Below, piece after piece: positions 31,723 through 35,358 of a stretch of DNA of 35,358 nt. The stretch lies in IMG/VR virus record IMGVR_UViG_3300029951_001066, positions 1 through 35,358 of that record. The stretch is one strand, 5' to 3'. The notes under the pieces were generated by a model, which was not told the DNA's origin, did no database searches, and was given only the letters and a program-made list of their open reading frames with translations. The translations under genes and the position numbers were made by a program. The stretch is from a virus. Within the stretch, counting starts at the first letter, position 1, and each line of letters begins with the position of its first letter.

Positions 31723-32370
31723 ATGCCAGCACTCAAGGACGTTGGTCGCATCGCCGGTCTACTCGGCGTTTCGCCACTCTCAACATCGCCGCTCTGGAGT
31801 CGAGCGGTCGACAAAATCAACACACACGCCATCTATGCTTTCATCGCCCAAATGTCCGGCGATGGCAAGCGCGACCAAGCGGAAACAGCCATCAGTATCG
31901 CGATCAACGAGGTCAAGGCAGCGGTCGAACGCGGTGAGTTTCCAGAACCACAAATGGTCGATTACAACCCGCCAGAGCGTGTCTACCTAACTGCGGGCGA
32001 GCTGCGCAATGGACTGCGCTATGCGAAGCAACCGAAAGCGGCAGCCATATTGTTTGCGCTCGAAACGCACCTGACGCCGGCCGAGGTCGAAGGTTTGACC
32101 TGGACGCAGGTAGCGCGCATGAAGCGACAGCAGCAACTCACCGAGCTGGCCGAGAAGTGCCTTTTGGCCTGCCCGCAGCAAATCCGGTTCAAGTATGCTT
32201 TTTGGCAACAAAACGACATTGGCGGCCTGGAGCCGATATTTGGAATCGATCACGCTGTCTTCGATGCGTTTGGCATGATCTGGGCCGAACTGGAAAATGG
32301 CTACGCGAACCTGATTCGAATAGATGGCCCTGCGGATCGAAAATCGGTCGAGACCTATTTGCGGAACTAA
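31723..32370 (+). CDS. Tyrosine-recombinase-like protein lacking the catalytic residues
   Basis: A 215-residue protein from ATG 31723 after GGAGGG; a TTG at 31705 is in frame but overlaps the ribosome site. Residues about 85-130 (VYLTAGELRNGLRYAKQPKAAAILFALETHLTPAEVEGLTWTQV) follow the pattern of the tyrosine recombinase catalytic domain start, where a T-G-x-R-x-x-E block is expected; here it reads T-H-L-T-P-A-E, so the first catalytic Arg is replaced by Thr. No HxxR or Tyr nucleophile block follows. It could be a DNA-binding relative without strand-exchange activity, or a remnant. It lies 560 bp before the attachment sequence. Confidence 0.55.
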   Translation: MPALKDVGRIAGLLGVSPLSTSPLWSRAVDKINTHAIYAFIAQMSGDGKRDQAETAISIAINEVKAAVERGEFPEPQMVDYNPPERVYLTAGELRNGLRYAKQPKAAAILFALETHLTPAEVEGLTWTQVARMKRQQQLTELAEKCLLACPQQIRFKYAFWQQNDIGGLEPIFGIDHAVFDAFGMIWAELENGYANLIRIDGPADRKSVETYLRN

Positions 32371-32379
32371 TGCTAGTAT
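32371..32379 (+). promoter_or_regulatory. Extended -10 element (TGCTAGTAT)
   Basis: TG-C-TAGTAT just after the stop of the recombinase-like gene. No matching -35 is seen, as is tolerated for extended -10 promoters. It could start a separate transcript for the secreted protein. Weak evidence. Confidence 0.35.
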
Positions 32380-32425
32380 TTGCTGTATGTTGACGATTGG
32401 CAACCTTTTTGATCGGACGAAGAAA

Positions 32426-32812
32426 ATGATCTCACGCGCTACCAAAATGGTCGTAGTCCTTACAGCGGTAGGTTTGCAGATGCCGACACAGGCTCAAAAA
32501 CTTCCCATTGCGTGCGAACAGTATTTCGCCGCTTACGCGACTTGTACGCAGAGTCTTGTTGGCTATTATGAGAGAACGGATATTCCAGCCGCAAACCAGT
32601 TGAAGGATCAGCAGGCTCAGATTGAAAAAATGAAAGCCGACATACGCAAGTTGATTGCATCAAAGGGAGAAGACTTCGTTGCGGAACGCTGCACCAGTCC
32701 TCAATTTGTGAAAGGCATGATGGATGCGTTATCCCTAGAGATAGCGACCATGAGGTTTGCTAACGCTCTCGATACCAAGTGCGTTGCCAAATTCAACGAA
32801 ATCGCGCATTGA
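32426..32812 (+). CDS. Secreted four-cysteine protein, possible lysogenic conversion gene
   Basis: A 128-residue protein from ATG 32426; an in-frame ATG at 32387 is possible but would put 13 residues before the signal. The N-terminus is a typical Sec signal: basic MISRATK, hydrophobic MVVVLTAVGLQM, then PTQA-QK as a likely cleavage region. The mature part has four cysteines (PIACEQYFAAYATCTQ, AERCTSP, DTKCVAK), likely forming two disulfides in the periplasm. Many periplasmic hypothetical proteins of Burkholderiales carry a C-x2-Y-x5-C pattern like this. It has no phage assembly role and sits at the element's end, so it may be expressed in lysogens. Confidence 0.7.
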   Translation: MISRATKMVVVLTAVGLQMPTQAQKLPIACEQYFAAYATCTQSLVGYYERTDIPAANQLKDQQAQIEKMKADIRKLIASKGEDFVAERCTSPQFVKGMMDALSLEIATMRFANALDTKCVAKFNEIAH

Positions 32813-32933
32813 TCCTGCCGAATATACGAATCGACTTATGTGCGTTATACTGGATGCAGGGCGGATGAGAAAATAGGCTGGGCGTTTATCAAGGCGGATA
32901 TGTATCGTAAGTAATTGATTTTAAATGATTACC

Positions 32934-32983
32934 AGCGGCCTGCAAAGCCGTGTAGACCGGTTCGACTCCGGTCCCCGCCTCCA
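32934..32983 (+). other. tRNA-Cys(GCA) 3' fragment, attachment site core
   Basis: The sequence reproduces the 3' two thirds of a tRNA: an anticodon stem CGGC...GCCG with loop CTGCAAA (anticodon GCA), a variable stretch, a T arm ACCGG-TTCGACT-CCGGT, and the 3' acceptor strand CCCCGCC-TCCA. The 5' acceptor (expected GGCGGGG) and D arm are missing upstream, so it is not a working tRNA gene. Such a 3' fragment is what a tRNA-targeting integrase leaves or carries. The similarity fades left of 32934. Confidence 0.85.
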
Positions 32984-32997
32984 TAATATCAAGGACT

Positions 32998-33044
32998 TAG
33001 CCCATGCTGGGCTAGTTCAAGGTGGTTTGGCGCTAGTTCGCCAA
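32998..33044 (+). repeat. Inverted and direct repeats beside the attachment site
   Basis: TAGCCCA-TGC-TGGGCTA (32998-33014) and TTGGCG-CTAGTT-CGCCAA (33027-33044) are two stem-loops. GCTAGTTC occurs at 33011-33018 and 33032-33039, 21 bp apart (two helical turns). A third inverted repeat, ACGGC...GCCGT, lies near 33064-33081. Candidate integrase arm-type or directionality-factor sites; inferred. Confidence 0.45.
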
Positions 33045-33116
33045 TGTGGTAATACCCCCTTGAAACGGCCAATTTGCCGTAGACAGTCTGAAAGCTCGTC
33101 GACACCATACTTAATT

Positions 33117-34220
33117 ATGTCGACGATAAAATCATTCCCAAACGGGAAATTCCAATTACGTGTTACGAACAAATCACTCGATAAGCCGTTCTATGCGACT
33201 TTCGAATCTCGCGAGCAGGCACTTGCTTACGGTGCGCAGCTAGAAGGTTTGTTGGCACAGGGAATTGTTCCGACCTTCCTTCTTGATCGTAAGCACGGTC
33301 TGGAGACTTGGACGATATCCCGATGCATGAACGAATACCTGCGTGATAATTCTGTTCCCGTTTCCGATGTCAAATTGCTGCATACTATTCGCCCCTCATT
33401 GCTTACCTGCACAACCGGTTTTTTGAATTACGATTGGGCGGAGGGATGGATCCGTGAAATGAAACGAGTCCAGAATCTTTCCCCTTCTACGATTCGACAC
33501 CGGCACGGTGCCCTCGCGCGTTGCTTCGATTGGATGATCAGAAAACATCCCGACATCATGGCGCAAAACCCATTGCGTCTTCTCAAGCGTGGTTTTGCTT
33601 CCTATACGGAAGAGGATAGTCAACTCCTCATTGCCATTGGTAAGAAACCTAAATTCGACGTGGAACGTGATCGGCGTCTCGATACCGATGAAGAAAAACG
33701 CATCCTAAAAATTCTGGGGAACACGCCGGACGAAAAAGTCTTCTTCATTCTTGCTCTCGAGACGGCCATGCGTATGCGAGAATGCTATACGCTTAGCGTC
33801 GATCAGGTTAGCCTGATAAAAAAGACCATTCATCTTGAGCGCAGTAAAAATGGCGACAATCGACAGGTGCCGCTTTCAAGCACCGCCATCGCGTTATTGG
33901 ATGACTATCTGAGAATTCATGCAAAAGGAATCAAGGGGAGGGAGGGGCGGTTATTCCCGTTTTGGAACGGCAGCCGGAATGAGCGTGAACTCGACATTAC
34001 GACAAGCGATTTGTCGCGTACGTTCAGAGGTATCTTTATAGACTCAGAGGTCGTTGATCTGCATTTCCATGATCTTCGGCATGAGGCTACCTGCAGATTG
34101 TATGAAAAGACCAAGCTGTCCGACGTTTTGATATCAAAGATTACCGGTCATCGGGACGTCAGGATGTTGCAACGTTACGCAAGCTTGCGTGGGAGCGATC
34201 TGGCCATTCATCTTTGGTAA
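33117..34220 (+). CDS. Tyrosine-family site-specific integrase
   Basis: A 367-residue integrase. I chose ATG 33117 because the longer frame (from 32925) reads through the tRNA fragment; no ribosome site is visible for either. The N-terminal 75 residues resemble an arm-binding AP2-like region (STIKSFPNGKFQLRVTNKSL), then a SAM-like core-binding part (WAEGWIREMKRVQNLSPSTIRHRHGAL). Catalytic residues are in place: Arg219 (ETAMRMRE), His318 and Arg321 (HDLRHEA), His345 (GHRDV) and Tyr354 (LQRYAS). It would recombine at the adjacent tRNA-Cys sequence. By eye its GC content is lower than the phage body. Confidence 0.92.
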   Translation: MSTIKSFPNGKFQLRVTNKSLDKPFYATFESREQALAYGAQLEGLLAQGIVPTFLLDRKHGLETWTISRCMNEYLRDNSVPVSDVKLLHTIRPSLLTCTTGFLNYDWAEGWIREMKRVQNLSPSTIRHRHGALARCFDWMIRKHPDIMAQNPLRLLKRGFASYTEEDSQLLIAIGKKPKFDVERDRRLDTDEEKRILKILGNTPDEKVFFILALETAMRMRECYTLSVDQVSLIKKTIHLERSKNGDNRQVPLSSTAIALLDDYLRIHAKGIKGREGRLFPFWNGSRNERELDITTSDLSRTFRGIFIDSEVVDLHFHDLRHEATCRLYEKTKLSDVLISKITGHRDVRMLQRYASLRGSDLAIHLW

Positions 34221-34341
34221 GTCCAGGGTGGGCTCTCGGGCTCCCTTCGGTTGGCCACGATGTCTCGGTGTGTAATTACGCCATTGTGTAGCGACACGCC
34301 TGTATTTGATCCGCCTGGAATGTACCGGATGGGCGTGATTC

Positions 34342-35358
34342 TTATCGACCTGCGGCATTGGCCTTCTGTTGTATGACCCGACAGCGTTCCAGCAATGTGT
34401 CGAACGGTTCAGGGTCATCAAGGAACAATCCGTCATCAATCATGTGTTGATAGTCCGCTGACAATTTCACCAGTGCACCATCGCCAGGGATAAGTTGCAG
34501 GGCGCCCGATACCGCCGCTCGATAATCGATGACGTCACCTTGCGTGTTTTTCTCCGCAAAGAAAGCACTTTTGTGTTCGGCTACCGCGCTAGCGAGTGCT
34601 GTGTCAGCGATGGCAGCATCTACGAAGCCGGCAGCATCCAGTTGAGATACGTCATGCCAGTGACGCGCGAAGCGCTCGCCGCCACGGAATGCGCCTTGTG
34701 CGCAAAACACGTGAATTGCCGTCGCCTTTTCCCTGAATGTGCGTTCAGCACGCATGACTTGTGGCGTAGCGGTTGGAAACTCTATTCCTGGCAGATAAGC
34801 AGCTGCATCGCAGCGTATAGCGCGCGGTTCGCTAGGCTCTCCGGTTGAGCGGGCACCAAACTCCAACATGACTGTAGAGGCGACATAGCCGGTGCCTTTT
34901 GCTAACGGTATGTAATCGATGAATACGTTGTCGTTTTCAGATCGCACGGTTGCCGGTAATCCCGAGTGCTCAAGATCCTGCTTGAGTCGAGGCGCGATCT
35001 CTGCGTCGACCCAGCCAGCGAGGCGTGTTCGAATTTCCTTGCTCCATCTCTTCTCTTGGCTCTTGGTGACCGGCAAAGGCGAATCCGCCTCGCCCACAAT
35101 GTCGGCAGCGATCGCACGGATATCGTAAGTCCAATCCACGTCCTCGGAAAAGCGTTGGATGACACCGTAAGCCTTCGATAGCGAGGTGCCGCCCTTGAAT
35201 ACCAAGTGGTCAGCGTATGGTCCGGTAAAGAGGTGCCGCAATGTCCAGACCACCCAAACGTCTTTCTCCAAAAGATGCGGCAAAAGGCCCGATGTGCTGG
35301 CGGCCGCGTCGAGGGCGTCCAAGCGTTCGGTCGTAGATAGCTTAAAGAACTCAGTCAT
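34342..35358 (-). CDS. AbiEii/MenT-type nucleotidyltransferase toxin
   Basis: A 338-residue protein on the minus strand; its ATG is the last triplet of the window. It has the nucleotidyltransferase core FKGGTSLSKAYG (residues 54-65) and SEDVDW with Asp73 and Asp75, which are the metal-binding residues of AbiEii toxins. A later REKATAIHVF helix (KxxA-type motif) is also typical. AbiEii toxins pair with an AbiEi antitoxin, normally encoded directly upstream; here that would be to the right of 35358 and out of view. Such pairs give abortive-infection defence and stabilise mobile elements. It converges on the integrase gene with a 121-bp gap that holds nothing recognisable. Confidence 0.85.
   Translation of the reverse strand: MTEFFKLSTTERLDALDAAASTSGLLPHLLEKDVWVVWTLRHLFTGPYADHLVFKGGTSLSKAYGVIQRFSEDVDWTYDIRAIAADIVGEADSPLPVTKSQEKRWSKEIRTRLAGWVDAEIAPRLKQDLEHSGLPATVRSENDNVFIDYIPLAKGTGYVASTVMLEFGARSTGEPSEPRAIRCDAAAYLPGIEFPTATPQVMRAERTFREKATAIHVFCAQGAFRGGERFARHWHDVSQLDAAGFVDAAIADTALASAVAEHKSAFFAEKNTQGDVIDYRAAVSGALQLIPGDGALVKLSADYQHMIDDGLFLDDPEPFDTLLERCRVIQQKANAAGR

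Larger units (their letters stand above)
32813..33116 (+). other. Noncoding region with attachment site
   Basis: A 304-bp stretch without a convincing gene. It holds a -10-like TATACT (32846-32851) without a clear -35, a tRNA-Cys 3' fragment (32934-32983), two GCTAGTTC direct repeats 21 bp apart, and three short inverted repeats before the integrase start. An open frame runs through it in phase with integrase but has no ribosome site. Confidence 0.7.

Noticed and set aside
32832-32851. A tenth palindrome before the att region (CGACTTATG then TATACT)
   Set aside because: Only part of one arm is similar and no left arm is present at the proper distance.
32910-32983. Complete tRNA-Cys gene
   Set aside because: The 5' acceptor strand and D arm do not match; only the 3' two thirds is present.
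32925-33116. Integrase start upstream through the tRNA fragment
   Set aside because: The residues come from tRNA and repeat sequence and have no integrase features or ribosome site.
34221-34341. Second att core or bidirectional terminator between integrase and AbiEii
   Set aside because: No match to the tRNA 3' sequence and no clear stem with U-run was found.

Overview
The window reads as a temperate siphophage (lambda-like long flexible non-contractile tail) of a proteobacterium, followed at its right end by an integrase-bearing segment. The GC-rich composition (about 55-60% by eye) and the 3' end of a tRNA-Cys(GCA) used as an attachment sequence fit a beta-proteobacterium such as a Burkholderiales host, but the sequence does not prove the host. 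All phage genes lie on the + strand and are tightly packed, with many ATGA start/stop overlaps. The only minus-strand gene is the AbiEii-type toxin at the right edge.

Layout: 1-588 is the 3' part of the major tail (tube) protein. 667-1406 holds the tail assembly chaperone pair, joined by a canonical GGGAAAC -1 slippery site that sits directly on the stop codon. 1419-6719 is the tape measure. 6728-13291 holds gpM-, gpL-, NlpC/P60 (gpK)- and gpI/gpJ-like tail-tip genes. 13288-19119 holds small accessory proteins, an Ala/Ser/Thr-rich tail fibre and a likely receptor-binding protein. 19134-21388 carries a DUF1353 protein and the lysis cassette (coiled-coil membrane protein, GH108 muramidase, holin), closed by a strong terminator. 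21466-27531 is a replication and nucleic-acid region: an HTH-metallophosphoesterase, PhoH-like ATPase, an unknown protein, an Hfq-like RNA chaperone, a DnaB-like helicase and a zinc-finger/TOPRIM primase. 27614-32370 holds a WGR-like protein, a Cys-rich unknown, an ATP-dependent DNA ligase, small unknowns, a guanylate-kinase-like protein and a catalytically incomplete tyrosine-recombinase-like protein. 32426-32812 is a secreted Cys-containing protein. 32934-32983 is a tRNA-Cys 3' fragment (attachment site), followed by a complete tyrosine integrase (33117-34220) and a convergent AbiEii toxin gene (34342-35358).

The most striking undescribed feature is a family of nine palindromes, TAAGTCA-N4-TGACTTA, found at transcription-unit boundaries (586, 7129, 13884, 19513, 20522, 21393, 22823, 24517, 27529). 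In the best copies the palindrome fills the 17-bp spacer of a sigma70-type promoter (TTGATA-17-TATAAT at 7125-7153; TTGATA-17-TATAAG at 22819-22847). In four copies its TAA is also the stop codon of the gene upstream. This looks like a phage-wide promoter/operator network controlled by one factor. The second notable point is a phage-encoded Hfq/Sm-like protein located directly after one of these elements and translationally coupled to the replicative helicase.

Functional logic: the tail genes build the tail, the lysis cassette releases particles, the helicase/primase/ligase set supports phage DNA replication, and the shared palindromes could co-ordinate these blocks. Terminase, capsid and DNA polymerase genes are not in the window, nor is an identifiable repressor. 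The tRNA-Cys fragment between the phage body and the integrase means either that this is attP of an unintegrated phage or that two elements sit in tandem at one tRNA gene. The sequence shown cannot decide between these.
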